This document shows positions 55,163 through 64,000 of a DNA stretch of 64,000 nucleotides, piece after piece. Both the position numbers and the translations under genes were made by a program. The notes beneath the pieces were generated by a model. The model was not told the DNA's origin. It ran no database searches and worked only from the letters and a program-made list of their open reading frames with translations. How positions within the stretch are numbered: position 1 is the first letter of the stretch; the number at the start of each line of letters is the position of its first letter. Origin of the DNA: Phocoena phocoena (lineage: Eukaryota; Chordata; Mammalia; Artiodactyla; Phocoenidae); the NCBI RefSeq assembly GCF_963924675.1, contig NC_089220.1, positions 118,870,697 to 118,934,696 of the forward strand, read 5' to 3'.

Positions 55163-55469
55163 AAAATCCCTCAGGCACATTTCTATGTGCCAGATTTAGT
55201 TCAGCAGCTTTTCTAAAGGCAGAAAAATAATTCAGGGCCCTTAGATGGCCCCCATGAGTATGCTTTCTGCATTCAAAAAGTATTCCTCAGTAACCCATAA
55301 AACTCGAGGACAATTCTCAAACCAAGTCAATGCTTTGATGCAGGCAGCTTTTGGAGGGGCTGTCAGCAGTGAATGTGCAAGATCATCTTTGCACCTAAGG
55401 AGAAACATGGATGAGCAATTACCCAGCAACTGATCTCCCCTTGGAATTCAGTAGCACATTTTAAAAAAT

Positions 55470-56445
55470 TTAATAGACTTTATTTTTTAGAGCAGTTTTA
55501 AAGTTTACAGAAAAATTGAAGGTACAGAGCATTCCCATGTGACCATCTCCCCACCACCCCATAGCTTCCAATGGTATATCTGTTGCAATTGATGAACCAG
55601 TATTGATACTTTATTGTTAGGGTTCAGTCTTTGTGTTGGACACTCTGGGTTTTGACCGATTCAAAATATCATGTGTCCACCATGACAGTACCATACAGAA
55701 CAGATCCACTGCCCGAAAAATCCCCCCCACCAATATCCGACAACAACTGCTCTTTTTACTGTGTCTATAGTTTTGCCTTTTCCAGAAAGTCATATAGGTG
55801 GAATCATACAGTATGTAACCTTTTCAGTGTAACCATATCACTTAGTAAAATGCATTTAAGCTTCCTCCATGTCTTTTTGTGGCCTGATAGCTCATGTGTT
55901 TCTATTGCTGATTAAGTTCCATTGTCTGGGTACACCTCAGTTTGTTTATCCATTCACCTATCGAAGGACATCTTAGTTTCTTCCAATTTTTGGCAATAAT
56001 GAATAAAATTGCCATAAACATTCGTGTGCAGGTTTTTGTGTGAACACAGTTTTCAACTCCTTTGGGTATATACTTAGGAGTGTGCTTGCTGGATCATGTG
56101 GTTAAGAGCATGTTTATTTTTGTAAGAAACTGCCAAACTGTCTTTCAAAGTGGCTTCACTATGCTGCATTCCCTGCAGCAATGAATGGGAGTTCTTGTTG
56201 CTCTATAGCCTCACCGGTGTTTGGTGGTGTAAGTGTTTTGGGATTTTAACCATTCTAAGAGGTGTGTAGTGGTATCTTGTTTTAATTTGCCATTCCTTCA
56301 TGACATATGATGTGGAGCATCTTTTCATCTCCTTCTTTGACATCAGCATAGCTTTTTTGGTGAGGTATCTGATGTTCGGATATTTTGTCCACTTTTCAAC
56401 TGGGTTGTTTATTTTCTTATTACTAGGTTTAAAGAGTTCTTTGTA
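55470..56445 (-). mobile_element. Old L1 (L1MA-like), reverse, left part
   Basis: Antisense L1 3'UTR and ORF2 end: 'ttgatgaaccagtattgatac', 'gtcatataggtggaatcatacagtatg', 'gcaggtttttgtgtgaacac', 'ggtgaggtatctgatgttcgg', 'ttaaagagttctttgta'. It is interrupted by a younger L1 and resumes at 58321. Confidence 0.9.
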
Positions 56446-58305
56446 GACACTGATGAAAGAAATTAAAGATGATACAAATAGATGGAGAGATATACCATGT
56501 TCTTGGATTGGAAGAATCAACATTGTGAAAATGACTCTACTACCCAAAGCAATCTACAGATTCAATGCAATCCCTATCAAACTACCAATGGCATTTTTCA
56601 CAGAACTAGAACAAAAAATTTCACAATTTGTATGGAAACACAAAAGACCCCAAATAACCAAAGCAACCTTGAGAACGAAAAACGGAGCTGGAGGAATCAG
56701 GCTCCCTGACTTCAGACTATAATACAAAGCTACAGTAATCAAGACAGTATGGCACTGGCACAAAAACAGAAAGATAGATCAGTGGAACAGGATAGAAAGC
56801 CCAGAGATAAACCCACGCACATATGGACACCTCATCTTTGATAAAGGTGGCAGGAATGTACAGTGGAGAAAGGACAGCCTCTTCCATAAGTGGTGCTGGG
56901 AAAACTGGACAGGTACATGTAAAAGTATGAGATTAGATCACTCTCTAACACCATACACAAAAATAAGCTCAAAATGGATTGAAGACCTAAATGTAAGGCC
57001 AGAAACTATCAAACTCTTAGAGGAAAACATAGACAGAACACTCTATGACATAAATCACAGCAAGATCCTTTTTGACCCACCTCCTAGACAAATGGAAATA
57101 AAAACAAAAATAAACAAATGGGACTTAATGAAACTTCAAAGCTTTTGCACAGCAAAGGAAACCATAAACAAGACCAAAAGACAGCCCTCAGAATGGGAGA
57201 AAATATTTGCAAATGAAGCAACTGACAAAGGATTAATCTCCAAAATTTACAAGCAGCTCATGCAGCTCAATAACAAAAAAACAAACAACCCAATCCAAAA
57301 ATGGGCAGAAGACCTAAATAGACATTTCTCCAAAGAAGATATACAGACTGCCAAAAAACATATGAAAGAATGCTCAACATCATTAATCATTAGAGAAATG
57401 CAAATCAAAACTACAATGAGATATTATCTCACACCAGTCAGAATGGCCATCATCAAAAAATCTAGAAACAATAAATGCTAGAGAGGGTGTGGAGAAAAGG
57501 GAACACCCTTGCACTGCTGGTGGGAATGTGAATTGGTACAGCCACTATGGAGAACAGTATGGAGGTTCCTTAAAAAACTACAAATAGAACTACCATATGA
57601 CCCAGCAATCCCACTACTGGGCATATATCCTGAGAAAACCATAATTCAAAAAGAGTCATGTACCAAAATGTTCACTGCAGCTCTATTTACAACAGCCCGG
57701 AGATGGAAACAACCTAAGTGTCCATCATCGGATGAATGGATAAAGAAGATGTGGCACATATATACAATGGAATATTACTCAGCCATAAAAAGAAACGAAA
57801 TTGAGCTATTTGTAATGAGGTGGATAGACCTAGAGTCTGTCATACAGAGTGAAGTAAGTCAGAAAGAGAAAGACAAATACCGTATGCTAACACATATATA
57901 TGGCATTTAAGAAAAAAAAATGTCATGAAGAACCTAGGGGTAAGACAGGAATAAAGACACAGACCTACTAGAGAATGGACTTGAGGATATGGGGAGGGGG
58001 AAGGGTAAGCTGTGACAAAGCGAGAGAGAGGCATGGACATATATACACTACCGAACATAAGGTAGATAGCTAGTGGGAAGCAGCCGCATAGCACAGGGAG
58101 ATCAGCTCGGTGCTTTGTGACCGCCTGGAGGGGTGGGATAGGGAAGGTGGGAGGGAAGACGCAAGAGGGAAGAGATAGGGGAACATATGTATATGTATAA
58201 ATGATTCACTTTGTTATAAAGCAGAAACTAACATACCATTGTAAAGCAATTATACTCCAATAAAGATTTAAAAAGTGATACAAAGGATCTTATTCACAAA
58301 AAAAA
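56446..58305 (+). mobile_element. Younger 5'-truncated L1 inside the old L1
   Basis: About 1.86 kb: the last part of ORF2, a 3'UTR of about 395 nt with 'ccaataaagattt' near 58256-58268, and an A tail. Perfect 15-bp target duplications 'aaagagttctttgta' at 56431-56445 and 58306-58320. About 24 extra bases, 'gtgatacaaaggatcttatt' plus 'cac', lie between the usual L1 end and the final A tail. Confidence 0.97.
56453..57910 (+). pseudogene. L1 ORF2 C-terminal part (two in-frame stops)
   Basis: One frame runs from 56453 to the natural stop at 57908-57910 and encodes the C-terminal part of L1 ORF2 (end of the reverse-transcriptase region, linker and cysteine-rich end). Motifs include [58 protein letters not shown] and [20 protein letters not shown]. 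The only breaks are TAA at 56720-56722 and TAG at 57479-57481, both of which look like single-base changes. The endonuclease and the YXDD catalytic region are missing through 5' truncation. The few changes mean a fairly recent insertion compared with the surrounding L1. Confidence 0.93.
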
Positions 58306-58320
58306 AAAGAGTTCTTTGTA

Positions 58321-58425
58321 TAATATGGACACAAGTCCTTTATTAGATGTGTGTTTTACAAATGTTTCCTCCAAGGTTGTGGCTTATCTTTTCATTACAT
58401 ATTTTTTTTACCTTTATGAAAATAA
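58321..58425 (-). mobile_element. Old L1, reverse, right part
   Basis: 'taatatggacacaagtcctttattagatgtgtg' and 'tttcctccaaggttgtggcttatcttttcattac' continue the antisense ORF2 broken at 56445. Confidence 0.88.
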
Positions 58426-59309
58426 GTACCACAGCACACAGACAGAGAGACTGGGGCCATCTTTGACCTCCAGCATTTATTGGGCAACTCCATTCGGCCC
58501 CCCAGGTCTATGGGCTTATGCTTGGTCCTGTGTGTGCCCTGAACAGACCTCGATTCACTGGGGTCAAAAGAAAAACTAATTTTTAAGTCAAATAGAAAAA
58601 GCCTGCCATTGCCACTTTTGAAGTGTGCCAGGAAGTGTGTAAATCATCACTAAGCATGTGGAGTCTTTTAATGTTTAACTATTGCTGCTGCATCTTTTTT
58701 GATCTTCATTTGTGCATTTATTCAACAAACGTTAGAGCCCCTGGAAAAACTCGGTGCTGGGCCTGGGTCCTTGCTTCCAAAGCAGCCACACTGCCTCTGC
58801 CCTGGGCACCACATAATGAGCTGAGCCCGCAGCCTTCCCTCTCTATCCGTGGACTGTGTTCAGAAAGACTCCAAGCCTCTGCACCTCTTCTAACTCCCAA
58901 GCTACAAGTTTCCACTTCCATCCTCACCTTGCCCCTCAGGTCTGGTACCTGCTGAGGTCTTTCTAGTTCCAACTTGGGCTCCACCTCACTGTGCCTCTGA
59001 CCCCAGGAACACCTGGTACCAAGACCCTCCAAGGCACAGGCCCAGGTACATGGGCTTTCACAGCTCATGCAGCCTCTCAGAGGGGACTTCAAGGGAGATA
59101 CACAGAAGAATAAGATATATCCTTGTTTCTAACAGTCTAATTGGAAGAAAAGGATATTAATACAAAGTAGTCTGTGATAAGTGCCAACAAATTCTGCAGA
59201 TAGCAAATACAGTTGGTAAGCATAGTTAAAATTTAGAGGAGACTTGACTGTGAGTATAATTAACCCCTCCCCCCTTAGTTTTCTCACCAAAATCCTAGCT
59301 TTTCTGAGT
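58426..59309. other. Non-coding; antisense L2 pieces likely
   Basis: 'gcatttattcaacaaacgttagagcccctgg' at about 58715-58745 and 'gatattaatacaaagtagtctgtgataagtgcc' at 59152-59186 fit antisense L2. The open frames here show no recognisable product. Confidence 0.45.
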
Positions 59310-59458
59310 GTGGTCCCTAGACCAGTAGCAGCATTGACATCCCGAGAGCTTGTTAGAAATGCAGATTCTCATCTCATTCCAGACCTACTGAATCAGAAAT
59401 CTGCATCTTAACAAGATTCCCGGGACACTTGGAGGACATTACAGTTTGAAGAGCAGTA
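59310..59458. mobile_element. MER5A element
   Basis: 'ctagaccagtagcagcattgacatccc', 'gcttgttagaaatgcagattctcatctc', 'cagacctactgaatcagaaatctgcatc', 'aacaagattccc' is a clear MER5A. Confidence 0.9.
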
Positions 59459-59629
59459 GGATGCATGATGTTTAAATTCCCTTTCAGTTCTAAGCTTCTA
59501 CCATTTGTGACCTTTACTATGACCTGATCAGGAAGGAGGCTGCTAGGAGTCCCCTGGGAGGATGCTGACTGGCTAGGCCTGAAGTGAGCCTCAGGGTGCC
59601 TCCCTAACCAGGCTCCAGGGCAGGCATCC

Positions 59630-59790
59630 AGGCACGGCAGGCAGCTGCTGGCGGCTAGTTAGCGCGACCCTGTTGTAAATTCGTGCTGCCCTCCAGCCAA
59701 GGAAACAGCGCAAGTTGTCACGATGGAGCGTGACCCGAGATGAAAGCTGGGGGTGGTGCCCACGTGCAGTGAGCTTTGCCGGTTTATGCG
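59630..59790. promoter_or_regulatory. Small CpG-rich patch, possible promoter or enhancer
   Basis: About twelve CpG in 160 bases, far above the rest of the window outside SINEs, in sequence with no recognised repeat. There is no TATA box and no transcript evidence. It lies in the direction where TMEM266 exon 1 should be, but the link is only positional. Confidence 0.3.
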
Positions 59791-60049
59791 GTTTCACTTG
59801 GAGACCTGGAGTCCTGGTCACGGAGCAGGCTCAACTGCTCTGCCCGTCCTTTGGGCTGCTGGGTAGGTGGAGTTAAGAGGAGAGAAGGGAATTGCAAGGA
59901 AGATTTATGGCGAGTTCCGAGGCTGTGGAGATGGGGAAGAAAATGCCTGCTAAAATCTGTCCCTGCAAATACAAAGAAAGCTTCAGATATCAAATTCCCA
60001 TGCTTTTTTGGCGTTGATCATCTGCATGACAGAAGGACACAGAAGAAAA

Positions 60050-60094
60050 GCAGTGCAGTGGGAACCAGCAATGTGGGTTCTAGCTCCTGACTTC

Positions 60095-60098
<4 letters not shown>
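60050..60098 (+). mobile_element. MIR SINE, left part
   Basis: 'gcagtgggaaccagcaatgtgggttctagctcctgacttcc' is the start of a MIR that continues at 60319 after a SINE. Confidence 0.65.
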
Positions 60099-60127
<29 letters not shown>

Positions 60128-60318
60128 GTGGTACGCGGGCCTCTCACTGTTGTGGGCTCTCCCGTTGCGGAGCACAGGCTCCAGACGCGCACGTTCAGCG
60201 GCCATGGCTCACGGGCCCAGCCGCTCCGCGGCATGTGGGATCTTCCCGGACCGGGGCAGGAACCCGTGTCCCCTGCATCAGCAGGCGGACTCTCAACCAC
60301 TGCGCCACCAGGGAAGCC
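60099..60318 (-). mobile_element. CHR SINE, reverse, inside MIR
   Basis: T tail of about 28 bases at the left, then 'gcggtacgcgggcctctcactg'-type antisense body and the tRNA-derived head ending 'ccaccagggaagcc'. Duplicated target 'cctgacttccct' at 60087-60098 and 60319-60330. Confidence 0.95.
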
Positions 60319-60400
60319 CCTGACTTCCCTATTTTGATTGATTTGGACAAGTCTCCCCGCATTTCTCAATTTCCACATCTGTAAAGTGAGACCAGATTCG
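60319..60400 (+). mobile_element. MIR SINE, right part
   Basis: 'gacaagtctccccgcatttctcaatttccacatctgtaaagtgag' completes the MIR begun at 60050. Confidence 0.7.
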
Positions 60401-60529
60401 CTCATTCAAGTATTTGAGCTCCTGGGATGAGCCTGACACTGGGGCTAGGTGCTGAGAACACACGTGATATTTATGGAGTTGACATTTGGATCATTTTCTA
60501 AAGAAACTTCCAGCTTAAATATTCTATTT

Positions 60530-60745
60530 TAAGGACAGGATTTGGACCGAGACCTGGGTTCAAATTTGAGCTTTGTGACTTAGCAGCTGGGTACAAGCAA
60601 CCTCTTAAATCTCAGTTTTCTCATCTAGAAAATGGGATAACAGTTCCTCTTTCATATGGTTGCTGTGAGGGTTGGACAGTAGGTGTGAAGCACTTCACAA
60701 GGAGGACTCAATGCAGTCACTTAGTAGGCAGCTACCACCACGTGC
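60530..60745 (+). mobile_element. MIR SINE
   Basis: 'gagacctgggttcaaatttgagctttgtgacttagcagctggg', 'ctcagttttctcatctagaaaatggg', 'ggttgctgtgagggttgg', 'gtgtgaagcacttcac'. A near-complete copy. Confidence 0.9.
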
Positions 60746-60784
60746 CCTGCATGAACTACGTACTCTAGTGTAGCTAGCCCAAAC

Positions 60785-61012
60785 TAAGATGTCCTGTCCA
60801 TGCAAAATACACACTGGACACTGAAGACCTAGTACGAATAAAATCATTTTTATATTGATTACACGTTGGAATGATAATATTCTAGATATATTGGTTATAT
60901 AAAATACATTAAAATTAATTTCACCAGTTTCTTTGAACTCTTTGTATGTGCCCCTAGAAAATTTTTAAATTGTGTATGTGGCTTACATTTCTATTGGACA
61001 GTGCTGGTCTCA
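60785..61012. mobile_element. DNA-transposon relic
   Basis: Ends 'acatttctattggacagtgctgg', has an A/T-rich centre and a diverged start, 'gatgtcctgtccatgc'. Related in its ends to the element at 63707-63871. Confidence 0.6.
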
Positions 61013-61649
61013 GAGAAACAAAAGCACACGCTGCTGTCCTTGTGCTCTGTTAGCTTGCACTGTGATGGGGAGATGATATTTACATGCGAATCCACACCCA
61101 AGAGAACCCCAGTGCGGTGCAGAAGCACAGGATTGTGAAAAAGTAGAAAGGAAGGGGGAATCAGGCGGCCTGGGGTGGCTATGGCAAGCTTTCAGGAGGA
61201 GCTCAGGTGAGTATGGTGTGGGTAGGCAGAGGGCACAGACTGTGAGTGAGCTTCTTCAGGGAAGGGCCTATGATTCTCCCACCATGCCTTGCAAACGACT
61301 GATGACTGTTTGTTCTTTGCAGGGGCCGAGGGGTGGTGGGCTGAAGGGGAACACAGGAACCATGCAGAGGGAGAGTGAACACAGAGGGCTTGTTTGTGAA
61401 GAGGCTGGACCCTCAGAACTGGGGGGCTGTGCACCTGTGAACAAGTAGGAGCGAGGTTGGCTAGACAGGGTGGCAGCTTAGGCCATCTCCGATCTTTCCC
61501 GGGTGTCCAGGGCTCATGCTCTCGGGTGTAATCCTTCCCTAGTCACAAGGTGACTGTAATGACAGACCACTGACAAATAGACCAAAACTCGCATGTCTGA
61601 GGGAACACTGTCTTGTAATCTAAGCATCTCGGCAGGCCAAGTATTTATT
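61013..61649. other. Non-coding; antisense L2 piece likely
   Basis: Positions 61030-61200 ('ctgtccttgtgctctgttagcttgcactgtgatggggagatgat') resemble antisense L2. Nothing supported in 61200-61650. Confidence 0.4.
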
Positions 61650-61774
61650 TCAGCACATCCATTCATCTTTCATCCATTCAAACATTTCCTGAGCCCCTAT
61701 CTGATACCCAGATCCGACAACAGATATGGGAGCCACAGAGGTAACTGAGACACCATCTCTGCCATCCCCTTGAG
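61650..61774 (-). mobile_element. L2, reverse, left part
   Basis: 'ccattcaaacatttcctgagcccctatctgatacc', 'gacaacagatatgggagccacagaggtaactgagacaccatctctgcc' read as the antisense L2 3' end. Split by the hAT element that follows. Confidence 0.65.
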
Positions 61775-61997
61775 CAGGGGCTGGCAGACTATGGCCCGTA
61801 GGCAAAATCTAGCCCACTGCCTGCTTTAGTAAATAGCATTTTACTGGAACACAGTCACGCCCAATCTTTTCTGTATTGTCTGACTGCTTTTGTGCTACAA
61901 TTTGTGCAGAATGAATAGTGTGACAGAGATCAAACAGCCCACAAAGCCTAAAATATTCGCTATCTGGCCCTTTGCAGAAAGTGTTTACTGACCCCTG
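61775..61997. mobile_element. hAT-type nonautonomous element inside L2
   Basis: Starts 'caggggctggcagactatggcccg' and ends 'gtgtttactgacccctg', with 'aagcctaaaatattcgctatctggcccttt' before the end. Flanks 'cccttgag' and 'ccttcgag' are a slightly decayed 8-bp duplication. Confidence 0.88.
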
Positions 61998-62240
61998 CCT
62001 TCGAGCAACACCCATGTAAGCAAATAATGATAATGTGACACTACCAGAGTTCTGGGAGAAGGATGGGCACTGCTGAAAAGAAAGGGAAGGAGGTATCAGA
62101 GGGGCTGATGCTCAAGCTGTGACTTGCAGGACCACGGGTTGGCTGGGCAGACAAGGGAGTAGAGAAATGGAAAGGACCCTCCTATGAGAAAGAGCTGCAT
62201 ATGTGAACACACAGAGGTAAAACAGGGCAAATTCTGGAAG
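61998..62240 (-). mobile_element. L2, reverse, right part
   Basis: 'catgtaagcaaataatgataatgtgacactacc', 'ctgtgacttgcaggaccacgggttggc', 'gaacacacagaggtaaaacagggc'. Confidence 0.55.
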
Positions 62241-62263
62241 TTGGCTCTGGCAGGGCCACAGAC

Positions 62264-62582
62264 CTTTTCTTTATTTTAAAGATAGATTTTATTCATTAAA
62301 AATTTTTTTTGTTTATTTATTTTTGGCTGCGTTGGGTCTTGGCTGCTGCGTGCGGGCTTTTCCCTAGTTGCGGCGAGCGGGGGCTACTCTTCCTTGCGGT
62401 GCGTGGGCCTCTCGTTGTGGTGGCTTCTCTTGTGGAGCACAGGCTCTACAGCGCAGGCTCAGCAGTTGTGGCACATGGGCTTAGTTGCTCCGCAGCATGT
62501 GGGATCTTCCCAGAACAGGGCTCGAACCCGTGTCCCCTGCATTGGCAGGCGGATTCTCAACCACAGCACCACCAGGGAAGCC
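62264..62582 (-). mobile_element. CHR-1-type SINE, reverse
   Basis: A/T-rich tail at the left, then 'ttttggctgcgttgggtcttggctgctgcgtgcgg' and the antisense head ending 'caccaccagggaagcc'. Flanked by 'agggccacagac' and 'aggaccacagac'. Confidence 0.94.
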
Positions 62583-63238
62583 CAGGACCACAGACTTTAA
62601 GCAAGCCCTTGGTGCAGCCTGGCAACCCCACATCCATCCCCTAATCTCACCACTCTCGCGCTTTCCTGGATGACTACTCGATGCCTTCCTCTCTCTCCTC
62701 ACACCTCCAACGCCTCTGTTCACCCTCAGCTGATGAACTCCTTACTGCCCTGGGGGAACTGAGGCAATCACAAGAGAACCTCCACGTGCTCCCCAGCTTC
62801 CCTCTTACCTGCTGCCTTGCCACCAACTCTGCCCTCCCTCCATCCTCCAGATGCATTGTCCATATCTAACCAAAGACCATCCTACCGCTGGGGATTAGAT
62901 CCTGTCGGCTCTTCCTTACTCAAGGCATGGTTTTCTCAATTGTCTCTTGCATCATCAATTTCTCCTTCTCCATTGGATTAATCTCAAGTGCTTCAAACGT
63001 GCTATACTCCTCCTCTCGTCCTGAAAATTTCCCTTAACCTCATAAGCCTCTGCTATCTCTCTGCCCTTCACAGCACATTCGTCTGAAAAGGCGTGTGCAT
63101 GTGCTGCCTCCGATCCCTCTCTCCTCATTCTCTCTGGAATCTATCTTCCTTCAAGCTTTTGCCTCCCCCTCCTCAAAACTGCTCTCACTGAGGTCACTGA
63201 TGACCTACTTGTTGTTAAATCTACTGGTCAATTCTTCC
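62583..63238 (+). mobile_element. LINE L2-type, upstream ORF2 region
   Basis: Low-identity LINE sequence leading to 'ctgctctcactgaggtcactgatgacctacttgttgttaaatc' (63180-63226), the stretch that precedes the reverse-transcriptase core in the copy at 32490-33260. Boundaries at the left are uncertain. Confidence 0.5.
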
Positions 63239-63366
63239 AAACAGGCTTTTTTTTCTTTGGCCACACCACATGGCATGTGGGATCTTAGTTCCCCGCCCAG
63301 GGACTGAACCTCTGTCCCCTGCAGTGGAAGCGCACAGTCCTAACCACTGGACTGCCAGGGAAGTCC
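63239..63366 (-). mobile_element. Short CHR-related SINE, reverse
   Basis: 'ttctttggccacaccacatggcatgtgggatcttagttccccgcccagggactgaacctctgtcccctgc' ending 'gactgccagggaagtcc'. Duplicated target 'ctactggtcaattctt' (63224-63239) and 'ctacgggtcaattctt' (63368-63383). Confidence 0.93.
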
Positions 63367-63379
63367 CTCTACGGGTCAA

Positions 63380-63493
63380 TTCTTTTTCTTTTTTCTTTTC
63401 TTTTTTTTTTTTTTTTGCGGTACGCGGGCCTCTCACTGTTGTGGCCTCTCCCGTTGCGGAGCACAGGCTCCGGACCGCACAGGCTCACGGGCT
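63380..63493 (-). mobile_element. CHR SINE, reverse, head missing
   Basis: T tail then 'gcggtacgcgggcctctcactgttgtggcctctcccgttgcggagcacaggctccgg', stopping at 'caggctcacgggc'. The whole tRNA-derived head with A and B boxes is absent, so it is 5'-truncated or deleted. Confidence 0.9.
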
Positions 63494-63706
63494 AATAAAT
63501 GCATTTGACCTCTTCTGCAGTACACTTTCTTTACTGGCATCTAGGAATCTATCCTTTCCTGGGTCTTCCTCCTCCTGTACAGGTCACTCTTCCTCACCTT
63601 GCCAACAGATAAATGCTCACTTTTCTCCACTTACTCCCCTGGGAATCTCATCCAGACATATACACACTGTCCGACGAGCTTGCTGTGATGATGGAAATGT
63701 TCTATA
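63494..63706 (+). mobile_element. LINE L2-type ORF2 region, continued
   Basis: 'aaatgcatttgacctcttctgcagtacac', 'tctatcctttcctgggtcttcctcc' and 'gggaatctcatccagacatatac' continue the LINE after the SINEs. Confidence 0.55.
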
Positions 63707-63871
63707 CCTGTGCTGTCCAGTATGGTAGCCCCTGCTCACATTTGGCTATTGAGCACTTGAACTGTGGCTACAGTGCTTGAGGGACTGAATTTTAAATGTT
63801 AGTTAATTTTAACTTATGTCAAATTTAAAAAGCCATTCGTGGATAGTGGCTACCATACTGGACAGTGCAGG
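63707..63871. mobile_element. MITE with 23-bp TIRs inside LINE
   Basis: Starts 'cctgtgctgtccagtatggt' and ends 'taccatactggacagtgcagg'. The arms differ at one position in about 24. 'tctat' flanks both sides. No coding capacity. Confidence 0.85.
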
Positions 63872-64000
63872 TCTATTTGCTGATGACTCCCAAATACGTC
63901 TTTACCCTCAACTGTTCCCCTTAATTCCAGACTCGTGGAACCAACTGCTGACCAGACAACTGCACTTAGATGTGTCACCTGCCTCACCACAGCCTTTCCC
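63872..64000 (+). mobile_element. LINE reverse-transcriptase catalytic region relic
   Basis: 'tatttgctgatgactcccaaatac' reads (L/Y)-F-A-D-D-S-Q-I, the YADD-type catalytic motif of a LINE reverse transcriptase, followed by the usual downstream phrase 'ttccagactcgtggaaccaactg'. Runs to the window edge. Confidence 0.7.

Noticed and set aside
58718..59092. 124-codon minus-strand open frame
   Set aside because: Covers likely L2-derived sequence; no family match.
59591..59821. Minus-strand open frame in the CpG-rich patch
   Set aside because: Not recognisable and no splice donor of note; kept only as a possible regulatory patch.

Overview
This is a stretch of mammalian nuclear DNA, almost certainly cetacean and probably from a toothed whale or dolphin. 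The main evidence is a set of tRNA-derived SINEs of the CHR family. They have the cetacean head, a 'gagcggctgggcccgtgagcc'-type body and an A tail. They sit alongside older CHR copies with the longer 'gcaactaagccc...' body, artiodactyl-type L1s, L2, MIR, MaLR LTRs, Tigger1 and hAT relics. There are no bacterial-type genes, no CRISPR array, no rRNA, and I saw no tRNA gene.

The one protein-coding gene I can support is TMEM266, an HV1-like voltage-sensor membrane protein (C15orf27 in human). It lies on the minus strand. Four exons were found by reading splice sites and matching the family: an exon with the start codon and part of the 5'UTR (39185-39316), a 189-nt exon (36526-36714), a 49-nt exon (20406-20454) and a 74-nt exon (17298-17371). 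The later exons (rest of the voltage sensor, coiled coil, long C-terminal tail) were not seen and should lie beyond the left edge. The first non-coding exon and promoter are to the right and were not identified with confidence. Positions 1-39.3 kb are therefore mostly TMEM266 introns, and 39.3-64 kb is its first intron or 5' flank.

The most unusual point is inside this gene. The 49-nt exon ends in phase 0, but the 74-nt exon is read from phase 1. An exon of 3n+1 nt, encoding the first transmembrane segment (S1), is therefore required between them, yet I could not find it in the 2,926 bases between the two exons. This could be exon loss, gene decay, an assembly error, or my failing to see a diverged exon.

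Layout: 0-6 kb L2, MIR and old L1 in GC-rich intron; 6-13.6 kb a dense nest (MIR split by an LTR-like element, Tigger1 split by L1s, SINEs inside L1); 13.6-20.5 kb mostly single-copy intron with the two small exons; 20.5-36 kb intron with scattered MIR, L2 and hAT relics; 36.5-39.3 kb the 5' coding exons; 39.6-45.2 kb SINEs, an ERV-type LTR and an old L1; 45.2-55.2 kb LTR-like repeats and several L1 fragments; 55.4-58.4 kb a young L1 inside an old antisense L1; 58.4-64 kb L2, MIR, hAT and SINEs, with a small CpG-rich patch near 59.7 kb.

I do not see a previously undescribed biological system here. The points worth a second look are the missing S1 exon, the upstream ORFs in the TMEM266 leader, several very clear retrotransposition scars and a 33-bp inverted repeat. 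Repeat names rest on recognition of consensus patterns, not a database search, and repeat boundaries are approximate unless target-site duplications are given.
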